Shown here piece by piece: positions 22,944 to 35,298 of a stretch of DNA of 64,000 bases. Origin of the DNA: Trema orientale (lineage: Eukaryota > Streptophyta > Magnoliopsida > Rosales > Cannabaceae); contig JXTC01000044.1 of the NCBI GenBank assembly GCA_002914845.1, forward strand, positions 766,583-830,582, given 5' to 3'. The translations under genes and the position numbers were made by a program. The notes under the pieces were generated by a model. It worked only from the letters and a program-made list of their open reading frames with translations, ran no database searches and was not told where the DNA came from. Numbering within the stretch: position 1 is the stretch's first letter; each line of letters begins with the position of its first letter.

Positions 22944-23483
22944 GGATTAATGGCACAAATGGTCTCTAAACTACCAATTTGTGAAAATTTGGTCCTTAAA
23001 GTTTTGATTATGGTAATTAAGCTCCTGAATTTTTCGATTTGAAGTAATTTTGTCACTAGACTATCTAAATTACAACGTGTTATTTAATAACGGATCAAAG
23101 CCACATCTGAGGAGCGCATTGTAGATTTTAAAAGTGTACTTGAAAGGTAATTTAGAAAATTTAAGTATAAAATTAAATAATTATACATAAATTTCTCTAA
23201 ATATGCAGCTATGGGAACTCTAAAAAATGTAAATAGTATGTCTTCCTTATCTTCAAATCCTTTTGTTCAGTTTATTTATCCTTAGATACACTTTCAGATG
23301 CTACAAAGTGATGCTCGATCACGTGTATTTTTGGTCAAAAATTTAGCAAGAGGTTACAATTTAGATAATTAAGTGACAATTATTTCAAGTCAAAAAATTC
23401 AGGATCTTAATTACCATAATTATAACGTTGCAGACTAAATTACCACAAATTGAATAGTTTAGGGACCATTTATGCTATAATCC
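22944..23483. mobile_element. Foldback TIR element, about 540 bp
   Basis: The left end starts GGATTAATGGCACAAATGGT. The right end, reversed, starts GGATTATAGCATAAATGGT. Inverted similarity runs for about 140 bases, including ATTATGGTAATTAAG, TCCTGAATTTTT and TATCTAAATT. Flanking direct repeats are ATTTAAAAAA (22934-22943) and ATTTTAAAAA (23484-23493), 10 bases with one mismatch. Long TIRs and a 9-10-bp duplication suggest a Mutator-type MITE. No coding capacity. Confidence 0.75.
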
Positions 23484-24829
23484 ATTTTAAAAAGGAAACA
23501 AACTGGTAATCAACCCAAACAAAAAGCGAGGGGGGAAAAAGGTCCCATGATTTAAGGAACATTGCATTTATTGAAATATGACTCATAACTCTTATTGAAA
23601 CAATTTATTAACAAATTTTGAGTAGAGAAGTTGGCATATTTGAGAAGAAATTTATTATTGCATGTGAACATCTCTCCAAACATTGTTATCTCTCTTGCTA
23701 ATAATTCCGTCAAAAAAGTTATGCCGTGTTGTATGTATACGACTACCTGACGTGAAGATCGTGAAACAAAAACTTTCAATGAAAAAAAAAATTAAATACA
23801 AACATGTTACACTCTGTAAACAAAAACCTGATGAATTAAAAGCAATATATATATTTCAAAATTAATCATGGCCAATTTAATTGGAAACTCATCAATTCAC
23901 CAACAAAACAGGGGAAAAAAAAAATCATGCATGTTCATTAATAGACACAAACAATAATCAATTTTTTTTTTAATATTCGAATAGTAAGATCTCTACCAAT
24001 TAAAAGAATTACTAAGTTCCATCAATCAAAACAAATTCAAATAAGCTAGTCACCAAAACCAAGAAAGCAAATTTCATCACTCTGTTTCCGAATAAAGAGA
24101 GAGCAAACTGCATAGGAAACAAAATTTTATTCGTAAATTGAAAAAAAAAAAAAATGAAAACTAACATTCAGAACTGCAGATGCTAAGTGCGTTGTCCAAC
24201 AAAAGCAGGGAAAATCTAGGTTGCAAGCTACAGTTTTTATTTTGAAACACCAATATTTTCAATACACAGAATTAAAAAAAAAAAAAAAAAGAGGAGATCA
24301 GAGATACTAACATCGGGGAAGCATAATAAATAAGTAAACCATATAAAAACTAATCTAAGAATAAATTTATTAATTAAATCATCTTAATAAATTAATGATT
24401 CTAAATTATTGTCAGGATATAAATTTATAACAAATATTAAATTTGAGGGTCAATGTTGATAATAATTAAAACACAAAGTATAAATTAAACAAAGTGTTAA
24501 AATACAAAGTATGAAAGTGATATTATTCCATAAGTAAAAAATAAACTCGGTATAGATACGTAAAAAGGAGTACATATTTTTCTAAAAAGAAAATGACTGT
24601 TTATAACCAATAATTGTTGAGATATTAGGACTAATATTGACCAGTCTTCTTAGTTATTCTGGTTGATTCTTTCCTAGTTTATGGGCCATATAGGGGTATA
24701 GAATTATGGGTAGATTTATTGTGTACTTTTTATTTGTACTAGCATTTGTACTATGTTTGTTCTGTGTTTTCTTTTCTTTTCTATATATTAGTGGTGTACA
24801 AATTGTAGAGTGTGATGAATAAAAATAGA
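23484..24829. other. AT-rich intergenic DNA
   Basis: No gene was found. Poly-A runs lie at about 24140 and 24272-24290. Short frames at 23552-23865 overlap on both strands and have no family motif. Confidence 0.4.
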
Positions 24830-24981
24830 ATAATGCTATGGGACACCAGTAGTGTCCAGCACCATAATGATATGTCAGTCTGTCAATAGCTAATCATAAT
24901 TATAATTTAGGTGGGGCTCATGTGGACTCAGTTTATTAATTAAATCTGATACTGGGCACCACTGATGCCCCATAACATTGC
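24830..24981. mobile_element. Small MITE, about 150 bp
   Basis: The left end reads AATGCTATGGGACACCAGT then AGTGTCCAGCACC. The right end, reversed, reads CAATGTTATGGGGCATCAGT then GGTGCCCAGTATC. The two form an imperfect hairpin with a short AT-rich loop. No coding capacity. Confidence 0.65.
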
Positions 24982-25160
24982 TCATAAAAGTATGATCGTT
25001 CTTTCATTTTTAGATTATCAATCAAAAAAATTTGTAGAAGAACATCTTTTTTTTTTAAGCTATAAATGTAATAATACAATATAAAATTTAAATTGGTAAT
25101 ACTTTTCATAGTAATAGAGTAACTGAAGATACAACCCTACCTTTTTCTGGAAATTATCTA

Positions 25161-25163
<3 letters not shown>

Positions 25164-25210
<47 letters not shown>
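25164..25210. repeat. (TA)n microsatellite
   Basis: An uninterrupted TA run of about 23 units. Confidence 0.95.
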
Positions 25211-25211
<1 letters not shown>

Positions 25212-27997
25212 TAATACATGTAGAATTATAATTAGAACAACTCTCCTCTATGGGATCCCCCAAAAAATAAAGAAGATGCGTGTAGAATTATCTTCACAAC
25301 AGCTCAGTTACACGGGACCCACCTATACTTAATTGTCAATTAGAAGCAAGTAGTTGTAGATTGGGTTGGCAATTTGTATTGTGTTATCATATTGAAACGT
25401 ACATATAACGAGCAACTATCAAATTAGAATACAACATGTTTATTATTCGTGTCATTATTTGTAATTTCATATATGACACACTTAATAAATATGTTAATCC
25501 ATAAATGACGCATTTAACATGTTATTCAAACAAATGTTAGTCAAGTCGCGTCCAATCTAATACGACCTACTAACTTGTTTATCATTAGCCCATTAATTGA
25601 CTCAATTTAACCTGTTAGTGTTAAACATGCATGTCCTATATAGTTCGATATGACATCACCTAATGATCTGTTAAGTTTTAACACGTTAACATATTTCACA
25701 TTAATTTCTAATATAACCTGATATAATTTATGAAATTATTTAACATTTTCAATATATCAGCCATAATAAATAATATATATGTATATAATATACAATCTAA
25801 AAGTTAAAATTAAGATAAAACTTTAAAATTTTAGTACATAAAACATCATAGGAAAGTATTAAGTCTCAACAAATACAACATAATACAAAGTCTCAAAAAA
25901 TTTAATTATATTTTCGAATTTAGCAAGTTAACTTATTATTCAATGGTGTTTAACATGTTTACGAAAAATTAGAACTTGCTATATAGTTTTGTGGGAGTTT
26001 CAAGGCGTCACCTGAATAACTGCCCTTAGGCCCTAGCAGTGGAGATCGAATTGTCGTTTCTATGGGTCATACATCACATTAAATTATAAATAAAGCAAGT
26101 AGGCAGCTGAAACTCCTGTTCGCTTCACAATTACGAGTCACGCTTCTATAGCATAGTATAGTTATATAAATTCGTATTTATACAAACTTAGTATTGGCAC
26201 TTATTATACCCACTTTAACCAGACGGGAAAAAAATTGTTTAACCCAATATCAAATCATCATAATATAGGAACTAATATTTATAGGTACAATTGTTTTCGA
26301 AATAAATATTTTTAGGTACAGTTCTTATTATACTGCTACTGTGTACAGAAAACGTTACGAGTCAATGGTGGTAGATGTAGATCTAAAGACGTGCCGTATG
26401 GGTTTCATTTGTAGAATACACAAGTGGAACTCTAATCAAACTCGGACTAACATATAAGGTACTGTCCAGTTCCATTTTTCTTAATATGTTACGAGTTAAT
26501 TCAGACCGTTGTCGTCTTCAGAAAATTATTGCCAAAAACCACCGAAGTCCATTCATTATCTCTAACTAGCTCTTTCACATACCTATTCGGATAGAATGCC
26601 TGATTCATCTGATTTACACGTTTGTTTGGATGTGGGTCATGTGACATTGAACTTTTTTTTGTCCTTGCTTTTCTTCCGTGTCTTTTTAGTTTCACCTTTT
26701 TCTTGTTACATGTTATTGTGAATTATCGGTTTATTCACGTTTTTATTCCATCTGACTAGAATTAGTAGTGCTACATATATGGTATGTATAGTTGAGCATA
26801 GATGTAGTCCCGCTAGACGGACGAGTTCCGTTCATATTTTGACCAATATAGGTCATGTTTTAGCCAATACAGATTCATTAAAATATGATTTGTGTTGGCC
26901 AAAACATGAACGTAATAGTGTTACTTTTATAAAATTGATTCTCTCGTCATTATATGCAATGACAGATCTAGGATTTTGTTTCAGTGGAGAGCGTAATAGA
27001 AAAAAGATTAAAGTAAAAGATCAATATAGAAAAATAATTATGAAGTAAGATACAAACATTATAGATGTTTTCGAAATTAAAGAAATACAATACACATATA
27101 TAGTAATTAGTCATCAAAAAAATAAAATTATTTTTTCGAAATCCTAATGTGCTAATTTTTGTTTATTGAAACTAATAAACATTGCGTATTAGAAAAATTT
27201 TTAATAAAAAATTAATGAGAATAAAAGTGGGAAAAAAAGAAGAAAAAATTGGAATAGATGAAACTAACCCAAAAAGTAAATTACTGAATGAGACTGATGA
27301 AAAAACAAATAAATTTATAGGCCATACATGTAATGAAAATTTTGAGCTGGGGCATATGTAGAAATAATGAGAAAAAAAAAATTAAATAGGGTCAATTAAA
27401 GGAAAAAAAAATCTATATGGGACAAAAATAGAACTATCCAAAGTTGAGTGGGGGCATCGCCCTTTACTGCATTCGTCCATGATTATATGAATTTCCTAAA
27501 TTATTATTTTACAACACATATAATTTATAGTTTATTATAGACTTAAATGATATTTTTAAGCAACACATTAGCATTATAAATTTAACTTATTATAAGCATA
27601 TATCTTTTTTGTCTCAACTATTTCTGGTCACAGCACAACTATAACAAAGTTGTAGTACATCACAACAATAATAAACTAGTCATAAGTCAACTAGGAAATT
27701 AAATAATAAAATTAATTAAAATCAGTTGAACTCTAATAATAATTTTGAATAAGATAAAACCTAATAATAATAGACTAAGTTGTACAATTATAAAAAAGAG
27801 TCTTAGTATAAGTGCATATAAGTGCACTGGCTCGAGAAGAAAGCTTGAACATCAGCTTGTCCAGACTGATAACGAAGTATTAGAAGATAAGTATTTCACA
27901 TTTGTGATAAAATTTTTGAAAATTGATTTGTTGTTTGTTATTATGTTCCTATACGAAAATGATCATCTCTAATTCACTAATTCGTAGGAAGATACTA
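25211..27997. other. AT-rich intergenic DNA, several repeat fragments
   Basis: No gene was found. 25370-25760 resembles a dispersed plant repeat with GTGTTAT/ACACGTTAA words. 26800-26920 is a diverged relative of the MITE at 22099. 27420-27490 contains GGGGCATCGCCCTTTACTGC beside GTCCATGATT, a phrase that looks like decayed repeat sequence. The short frames have no motifs. Confidence 0.35.
26795..26925. mobile_element. Diverged MITE relative (copy 2 of 3)
   Basis: The order of words GAGTTCCGTTCATATTTTGAC, AATATAGGTCATGTTTTA and TATGATTTGTGTTGG parallels the elements at 22099 and 35505. The ends are eroded. Confidence 0.4.
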
Positions 27998-28114
27998 AGG
28001 GCGCATTTGGTACAAGATTTGAATCCTATTCTTCAAATCCAGAAATAACTTTTACATAGAAAGTTGTTTATGAATTTAAAGAATAGGATTCGAATCTTAT
28101 ACTAAACGCACTCT
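27998..28114. mobile_element. Foldback MITE, about 117 bp
   Basis: The left arm reads GGGCGCATTTGGTACAAGAT then TTGAATCCTATTCTT. The right arm, reversed, reads AGAGTGCGTTTAGTATAAGA then TTCGAATCCTATTCTT. It is almost a complete hairpin. The GGGCGCATTTGG type of end is common among hAT-related MITEs. No clear 8-bp duplication remains. Confidence 0.7.
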
Positions 28115-29018
28115 AAACTTTTGTATTTGAAAAATCTTTTAGTTGAGATTTCTGAAGTAGATAGTGTTTGATACATGAATCCTTGAATATATCTAGTATA
28201 AGCTTATTCTATTCTGATTTCTTATTCAATATACAGCACTTGCTCATCTTCGGGAAAAGGAAGACTTCGTCGCTTTTTAACTTGCCAAAGAGACGTGGTT
28301 CATTAAAACAAGGAAAAGAATATAAGAATCATTTGACTCCTTCATCATGCTCCACTTGGCTTGAGGATACCTCAATTAATGGTAGAGCTCCACTCTTGCA
28401 ATTGGTTCATTATTTGCTAGTACCCGTAGGTTGAGTAACAAAAAGAGGAATCCACCTGACAAGGGAATTGCACGAAAGGCATTATATGGCACTGTCTCAA
28501 ACAAAATAAAATATAATAAAGAAGTTGTACCGAAAAAAAAAAAAAAAAACCCATAGTATTGGGGCATTTGTCCTATGCAGGCATATACAACCCGACGCTC
28601 TGATTATGTGCCTGTTAAAGAGTGATCCGGCAATTTATAGGCAATGACTTGGTCAAGGGAACCTATAGTTTCAATAGGATACGTATTTCTATTACTATGG
28701 AATTCATAAATAAAGATAAAAGATGTATAACCTTCCCAAGAATTTTAGTTGGTATTATTTCGAGACGTTTCGTATATGAGCATCTTCAAACAGGATTCAT
28801 TGTCCAATAGGAACCAAGCTAGCTATCTACCACTTTAAACTGTATTCCTTGTAATAAATCTTTCTTATTTCTTCTACTCGAGATGGCAAAATCGGAAAAG
28901 TCCGTAATGAAAGTATGCATGCACGCTCTATGTATAGAACATGAACTGAACTGCTCTATGCATAGCAAAACACACATTTATGATCGAACAAGTGTTGTGC
29001 TCTGCTAGTTTTTTGAAT
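28115..29018. other. Unassigned DNA beside the plastid-derived psbH copy
   Basis: Composition here is more even than in the surroundings. Open stretches occur on both strands (28168-28434, 28567-28376 and 28622-28810), none matching a family I know. If the plastid insertion continues, this side would correspond to the petB leader and intron, but I could not verify that. It is best described as possible plastid DNA, unproven. Confidence 0.3.
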
Positions 29019-29242
29019 CTAATTCTGTGAAATTCCATCCAGTTAAATAGAAGAATTATAAATCTCTAAAATAATAGATATGAATATCGCAAATAGAGCC
29101 ATTGCAATACTCATCAAAAGAGTATTCCTCCACCAAAGAGCTACTTTATCATATTCTGAATTCAATGGTTTGATAAAATCTCCCACACTTATTCATCTTG
29201 GGCCAATTATCCAGAACTACACTGAACCGTTTGAGTAGCCGT
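29019..29242 (-). pseudogene. psbH: psbH pseudogene, plastid DNA in the nucleus (NUPT)
   Basis: Read on the minus strand, the segment encodes [17 protein letters not shown] then [19 protein letters not shown] followed by IYNSS, a stop, LDGIS and the final TAG. This matches photosystem II protein PsbH (phosphoprotein of about 73 aa with one membrane helix) over its whole length. The start codon has decayed to ACG, the length is 224 instead of about 222 bases, and there is an internal stop, so it cannot make PsbH. A psbN-like start follows on the opposite strand at 29350-29395, the plastid gene order, which shows that a block of plastid DNA was transferred. The divergence suggests an old insertion. 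Confidence 0.85.
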
Positions 29243-29349
29243 AAATCCTATTTTCTATTCATTTGGATCTATTGAAATTATACACTATTCTGTTATATAC
29301 CTAACTGATCTTAGCATAGATTTATTGTGGTCTTGAAATTATATAATAG

Positions 29350-29395
29350 TAAAGACAGCAACTCTGATATTTTTCTTGTACCCTTTTTTTGAATA
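29350..29395 (+). pseudogene. psbN: Fragment of psbN start (same plastid insertion)
   Basis: AAGACAGCAACTCTGAT resembles the beginning of psbN (Met-Glu-Thr-Ala-Thr-Leu). It lies upstream of psbH in the opposite orientation, as in chloroplast genomes. The similarity ends shortly before the CACTA element at 29421. Confidence 0.5.
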
Positions 29396-29420
29396 GGTTT
29401 CTAATAGGATGAAATCATAG

Positions 29421-31109
29421 AACTAAAACAAAAAGAGAATAGAGCGACGATGCATATACCGGCGACAATTTGTCATCGCTTTAGGAACATATAAAGCGGT
29501 GACAATCAGAAAGGTACTACTATATATTACAAAGGACTTTTTGAGTATTGAAAAACCCTAAAGCGGCGATATTTGTCCCCACTTTAGGATTTTTCAATTT
29601 TGAAGTGGCGACTTTTTGTCCCTGCTTTAGGCTTCTCAGTTTAAAACGACGACTTTTATCTCCGCTTTAAGCTTTTCAGTTTAAAACGACGACTTTTGTC
29701 CCCGCTTTAAGCTTTTCAATTTAAAGCAGTGACTTTTGTCCCCGCTATAGGTTTTTCTATTTAAAATTTTCATTATTTATTAGTGCCACTATTTTCCAAA
29801 AAAAAAAATGATGCCAAGAGAATATGGGGGGAAAATATTTACTTTAAAGGGGTGACTATTGTCGCCGCTTTAAACTGAAAAACCTAAAGCGTCGACTTTT
29901 GTCTCTACTTTAGGTTTTTCAGTTTTAAATTTTCATTATTTATTAGCGCCACTATTTTTCAAAAAAAAAAGAAATGGCGCCAAGAGAATTGGGGGTGAAA
30001 ATATTTATTCTAAAGGGATGACTATTGTCGCTGCTTTAGGCCTTATATTTTTTTTAAAAAAATAATTGTAAAATTAACCATGAATAATTAATGAAAGTAA
30101 TATTTTAAATTAATTCTTAACCCTAAGTCGCCGCTTTAGCTTTTTCGTGAAATTTTAGGTGGGCTAATGATTATCATAAATTTTGTAAACTTAAATAAAA
30201 TGGGATATTTCATTTAAAGCGGTAACATTAGGAAGTCGCCGCTTTAGATCTGTGTTTTATTCCCAGAAACCACTTCTTTTTCCTCTTTTCTATCTCATAT
30301 TCTCTTTCTTTCTCTATATATCTCTCTCTCCAATTTCCCTCTCTCAAAATCTCAACCTCCCTCTTACAAGTGCTGCATCTCCTTCTCACTATAAATTTAT
30401 TTTCATCTCTCTATAAGGTATATTTTTTTATCTTTTTATCCATCTCACTTTCTTTCTCTTAATTTTAATTTTTTTTAATTTTTGTTTCTTTTTTTTTTTT
30501 TTGAGTCTAGCCACCACCATGACTAATAACCCCACCGCCATCCACCCTCATCCACCGCTACCAGCCACCCTTAGTCCGGTTAGTTTTGATTTTTTGTTTT
30601 TATTTTTTATTTTTTAATAATTTGTTATGTTAAAAACTAGTTTTGTAATTTAAAAAAAAAAGTCATAATTTGTGGTTATTATATATGTATTTATATAATT
30701 TTATTGTATTATGTTTATGGTTATTATAACTACTTAATTACTTGTTGTATATACTTATTTTAATTTTAGACAACTCTTAATGTAATTGTTTTTAATATTA
30801 AGTAATATCATTAAAATATTTAGTATTTAATTATATTAATTATTAATATCTATATTAATTTAATTAATTTACAATATAATTATTTTTAATTTCTCATTTT
30901 AAAACTAATTAAAAATAATTTTTTTTTTTTAAAAAGGCTCTAAAACGGCGACAAAAAGTCGCCGCTATAGGATAATTAAATATGGCGACATAAAGTGTCG
31001 CTGCTATAGAGATCTATACCAGCGGATTTAATGCAGCGACTCTATAGTGGTGACATTTGTCGCCGCTATAAAGTAAATATCGCCACTCTGTTCTCTCTTT
31101 GTTGTAATG
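29421..31109. mobile_element. Degenerate CACTA (En/Spm)-type element, non-autonomous
   Basis: The left end reads AACTAAAACAAAAAGAGAAT. The right end, reversed, reads CATTACAACAAAGAGAGAAC. Both continue AGAG.G.CGAT, giving a 31-base imperfect TIR close to the CACTACAACAAA consensus. Subterminal regions carry many copies of GCGGCGAC and GTCGCCGC joined by TTTGTC and CTTTAGG, the reiterated motif that CACTA transposases bind. A CT-rich leader-like block and ATGACTAATAACCCC followed by Pro/His-rich codons lie near 30290-30580. No transposase domain remains. Confidence 0.65.
29509..30260. repeat. GCGGCGAC/GTCGCCGC subterminal motif array
   Basis: At least eight copies of GACTTTTGTC..CGCTTTA(A/G)G-type units lie on both strands, some in tandem (29640-29760). 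A longer unit with TTTTCATTATTTATTAG(T/C)GCC and GAGAATATGGGG/GAGAATTGGGGG is duplicated at about 29766-29840 and 29928-30000. Confidence 0.75.
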
Positions 31110-31936
31110 AAATTTGTATACTACTATATATTTTATAATGTTATTTACAAAACATATCAATACCATATATAACATTAATTAAAGAACATAAATTCAGTCT
31201 AATTCTGCACTATATAAGTACCTGTCAACACAGGCTTATAATGAAGCCAATTGATCATGAATTCTTGCAGCCAAGCGACGTATGGTGCAGTATGTAATTA
31301 AATTCATTAGAAGATTTTCGTTTCTAACAAATACACAAAAGTATAAAAACACTTTTAGACTTTTTTTTAAAAGGAAAAAGAAGAAAAGAAATAAAAACAT
31401 TTCTTACAGAAAAGACAACTAAATCACATATTTAAGGGCAGATTTAAGACCTAATTCCGAGTACATATGTATATATATATATATGTAGACATGTATATAC
31501 TATCAACTAAGAAAGAAAAATCACACGTCATATATAGAATAAGACCAAGACTTATTGTATGTACAAGGTTTAATCCAAAATATTGAAGTATTTAAAAAGT
31601 AGCTAGCTGAACTAATATACTATATTAAAGTAGATAGTGTTTGTACATATGATTATGAAGAGAAAGACGAAATAAACTTAAAGGTTGATCTTTCTACTTT
31701 CTTAATTAATAAACACAAATAGCTATATTTTGTTAAAATACCATTAAATACCCACTGAGGAGTATAAGTTATTTTATTTTTTTTAATTTAAGGAAGAGTA
31801 GTACCTATTCTCAATTATATATATATATAAATGAGGATTTCTATGATAGGATAATTGCATATATATATATATTTTGAGTTTTCGAAATAATATATATTAC
31901 ATTAGAATTATTTCAAAATATTAAACAAAAGAAATC

Positions 31937-32070
31937 ATTTAACTAAAGCTCATATGAAATATAAATAGTTCATAAATATACATTATTGATAAAATAATTT
32001 TTCATTTAACTAAAGCTCATATGAAATATAAATAGTTCATAAATATGCACTATTGATAAAATAATTTTTT
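31937..32070 (+). repeat. 67-bp tandem duplication
   Basis: Two copies of CATTTAACTAAAGCTCATAT followed by GAAATATAAATAGTTCATAA and a shared GATAAAATAATTTTT end. Differences are few, so the event is recent. Confidence 0.9.
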
Positions 32071-32232
32071 CTACCCCACTACAAAATTTTTGAAAAATAC
32101 TTGGGCCCCTTCGTAAGGTTCTTTGAAGAAAGACCAAAACAAGTAGAACCTAGAAAGTGTGCTCTTAGGCATGGTTAAATGATGTCTTTATAACTAAGAG
32201 AATTAGTTGAGTCTAATAGGTTAATTGAACTT

Positions 32233-32245
32233 GGCTCTGATACCA
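32233..32245 (-). mobile_element. Initiator-tRNA primer-binding-site motif of an LTR-retroelement remnant
   Basis: The minus strand reads TGGTATCAGAGCC, the PBS for initiator Met-tRNA used by most Copia and many other plant LTR elements. On the minus strand a possible LTR end TTCTTTCA sits a few bases before it. A companion LTR and internal genes were not found, so this is a truncated or deleted element. Confidence 0.5.
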
Positions 32246-34246
32246 ATTTGAATGAAAGAATCTATGGTCAGGGATTAAACCAATCCCTAAGATTGAACAA
32301 GATTATAAGAATAATCTTCATCGAGCTTTCCTGCAAAACAGAGATAAAACACAGAGCAATAAAGTTCCTAATTCTGGAGGCAACACTATGATTATTCTTT
32401 CAAATTCATCGTGGTTTCGACCTAATTGAAAATGATTGAATTTTCATATAGAGCCAAAATAATATAAACAACGGTTTGTCTTCACAGAAAAGAAATAACA
32501 TCAACAAATAAATAAACTAAAATTATTGTAGCTATGTTTCTGCATCAATTTCTTATAGATCGATCTTAATTAGCAAGAGGAAAGCAATAAATAGAATCTT
32601 CTCCTGCAATAATACATATAAATGCATGCTTAATCATAATATATTTATTCTTTCGTTTCAGGATATAATTACCAATAATAACAATCATAATATTATAGAT
32701 GTGAATGTATTGGTAGGTATCAATACCATCACCTACATAAATATATATACAATTAAGTAATGACTGATTCAATTTAACATCAAGATTGATTGCTATATAG
32801 ATGTATATGAATAATTAATTTAAAAATATATATCTATATATACATATTTTCATAAAATTGCAGATATATATATATATATTGATGCTAATGAAATATGAGA
32901 AAGATAGATCGATCTAAAGAGAGATATACCTAATATTAAGATCAGTAATTAGTACTTCATCAAAGATAAGCAGGAGAAGAGAGAGGGTACAACTTAATCA
33001 ACGCATCAAGGGAAATTAAAAATATGCTATATATATATATATATGATCACTTGATGATCGACGAAGCTGTACTCTCTCTCTTCTCCCGTTAATCTTGATG
33101 ACTATGAGAAAACCGATTCGATCAAGCTGCAGATCTAAATGCATTTTCCTCTATATATGGCCATCACTTCTGTATACACATACATCTAAGCATATTAAAA
33201 ATTTAATAACAGCCATATAGTTGGTGATTGAGGAAATTAATTGGAAGGCTAGCCAGAATACATAGCAACATATATGAGCTTCTGGCGAGTTCGGTGGGCA
33301 TAACTTTATTTAGTAATGAGTAGTGTAGAGGGCATGCCTGAGGGTAGTCACACGTAGTCAACCAGTTGGGCCATTGGATGCTCAGTATACGACATATAGG
33401 GCCAATAATGCAAGCAGACGACAATGGACTCTTATGCAACTTGAACCTTCTAAAGGCCCCATTATTATATGTATACATCAATTAACTGCATAAACAGTGG
33501 CGCCCCTCGTTGGATCGATATATGCTCCTATAATTATGGCTAGCAATTTTTTACACAATACCAAGGTACGACTCGAAAACGGCACTAAATAAATAGATTT
33601 AAGTGACACATTTAATTTTCATATTAATTTCATATCGAAACGTATAACATGTATAATAATTAAGTGATTTTGAGTCAACCCACAATGGTCTGTATATATA
33701 ACAAGTTTAATTAAATGAATTATTTTCTTTCAACATAACATGACACAAATATAACATATTTATTAATATTTTAAGGTTTTAAATATAATTTCGATTAATC
33801 CTAAATGTATTGTCAATTAATTAGTACATAATTGTGTTAAATATGAGTAATCATATCAATATTGAATAATCATGTCAAATATGTTATAATAATCAGATAC
33901 ATAATAAATTTATATATATTAAACGGGCTATACGTGTCGTGTTACAGATATATTAATCATGTCGTGTTATAGTTTAAGTTTTAGACACATTTATTAATCA
34001 TGCGTTCTCGAATTAAAGTGTTATCGTGTCATGTCATAATTTTGTCAACCTAAAAACAACACAATTACATGAATAGTCGCATCGTAATCGATAGTATATG
34101 CTCCCCTTCATCACATTAATATCACAAGTTGACCGTCAATTAATTTAATCCTTTCAAATATAGTCCACCGTCTAATAGGTTAGACTTTCAAAATAAATTA
34201 ATGTAGACATCTTGACAAGCATTAACATTAAATTAGATATGTATTC

Positions 34247-34460
34247 AAATAAATCCGGCATACTCCCAAGGAGGTGGTCGAAGTGGCAAGGAGCTCGAAC
34301 TTAAGGTCTTCTCTCACTTAGGGAGGGTGAGGTCATGAGTTCGAGCCCCCACGTCGCCCTTAGGAGCCCAACCGAATGGGGGGTGACTCTGGGAAGTGAC
34401 TCGCCACCGGGATCTCATCCGTCTTTTTTTATTATAAAAAAAAAAAATAAATCCAGCATA
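34247..34460 (+). mobile_element. tRNA-derived SINE with 16-bp target duplication
   Basis: The body (34263-34444) contains box A-like TGGTCGAAGTGGCAAGG and box B GAGTTCGAGCC in tRNA spacing, and ends in a T-rich then A-rich tail. AAATAAATCCGGCATA (34247-34262) and AAATAAATCCAGCATA (34445-34460) flank it as direct repeats with one mismatch. This is the signature of LINE-mediated target-primed insertion. No protein is encoded. Confidence 0.85.
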
Positions 34461-35298
34461 AGCTGGGCTTTGCATTTGCTATGGGTGACACGCGAACTCA
34501 AGACTTCTTACGAGAAGTCTTGCCATCCCACCTAAATTAAACGGATGATGGTGGTTTTGATTCGACTTTTATAAGCCATGAGGGTTGAGAATCGACCCAC
34601 AAAACTGTTTGTGTGTGCAAATTTGTAAAGCTGAGAGGATTTCCGTTAATTGATCGTAAATATTATGTGTATATATATCTACATACACATTAGAAGAAAA
34701 TTGGTATAAACATGTTACATATTGAGTATAGAGCCAGTTAGAAAACTATGAAAATTTTAAAAACCAAAAAGTCCTTTTCCCTAATAACTCCTATACCTAA
34801 CATATATGGCTTAAAATTTTATAACAAAATTACATGTTGCATGCATTTTGTAACTCATAATTTATTCCTCTTAATTAAGTTATTGTATTACAATACTCAT
34901 GACCAAAAGTACTACATATATAAATATATTAAATCATGTAGACTTTTGTTTCCTTTTTTTTTTAATCATAAAATAATTATGTCTGCTTTTTCTATTTGTT
35001 CCTGCTCGGTGTGTACATAACTCTCAACTGACACTAACATTAGGTCACGAAATTATTGAACGAAAAACATAACGTCACTTCACTACTTTTGGGTCGATTT
35101 CTTGATTTGGCTCTTGCAATATACGAAGAAACAATGGATTTGAGAGGAAAAAATCCCCCAACCACACGAAAAAATAAGCAGAGGCTTGACTCTGTCAAAA
35201 CCCGAAAGATATATATATATGGGCACCAATTCAGTATGTATTTTTTTTTTTTTCTGTGCATAGGTATCAATTTAGTCAATAAAAATATATCAGGCATA

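Larger units (their letters stand above)
31110..34246. other. AT-rich intergenic DNA
   Basis: No gene was found. It includes (AT)n tracts near 31470, 31815, 31860, 32865 and 33030, a 67-bp tandem duplication at 31937-32070, and an isolated primer-binding-site-like motif at 32233-32245. 33560-34060 contains GTGTCGTGTTA-type words of a dispersed repeat. The segment 33050-33480 is less AT-rich but showed no motif or clear hairpin. Confidence 0.4.

Noticed and set aside
28168..28810. Two plus-strand frames and one minus-strand frame as possible organelle genes
   Set aside because: I compared them from memory with common plastid and mitochondrial proteins and found no match. They are left as unassigned DNA.
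33040..33490. Possible microRNA precursor or noncoding gene in a less AT-rich island
   Set aside because: No known mature microRNA and no long imperfect hairpin could be recognised by eye.
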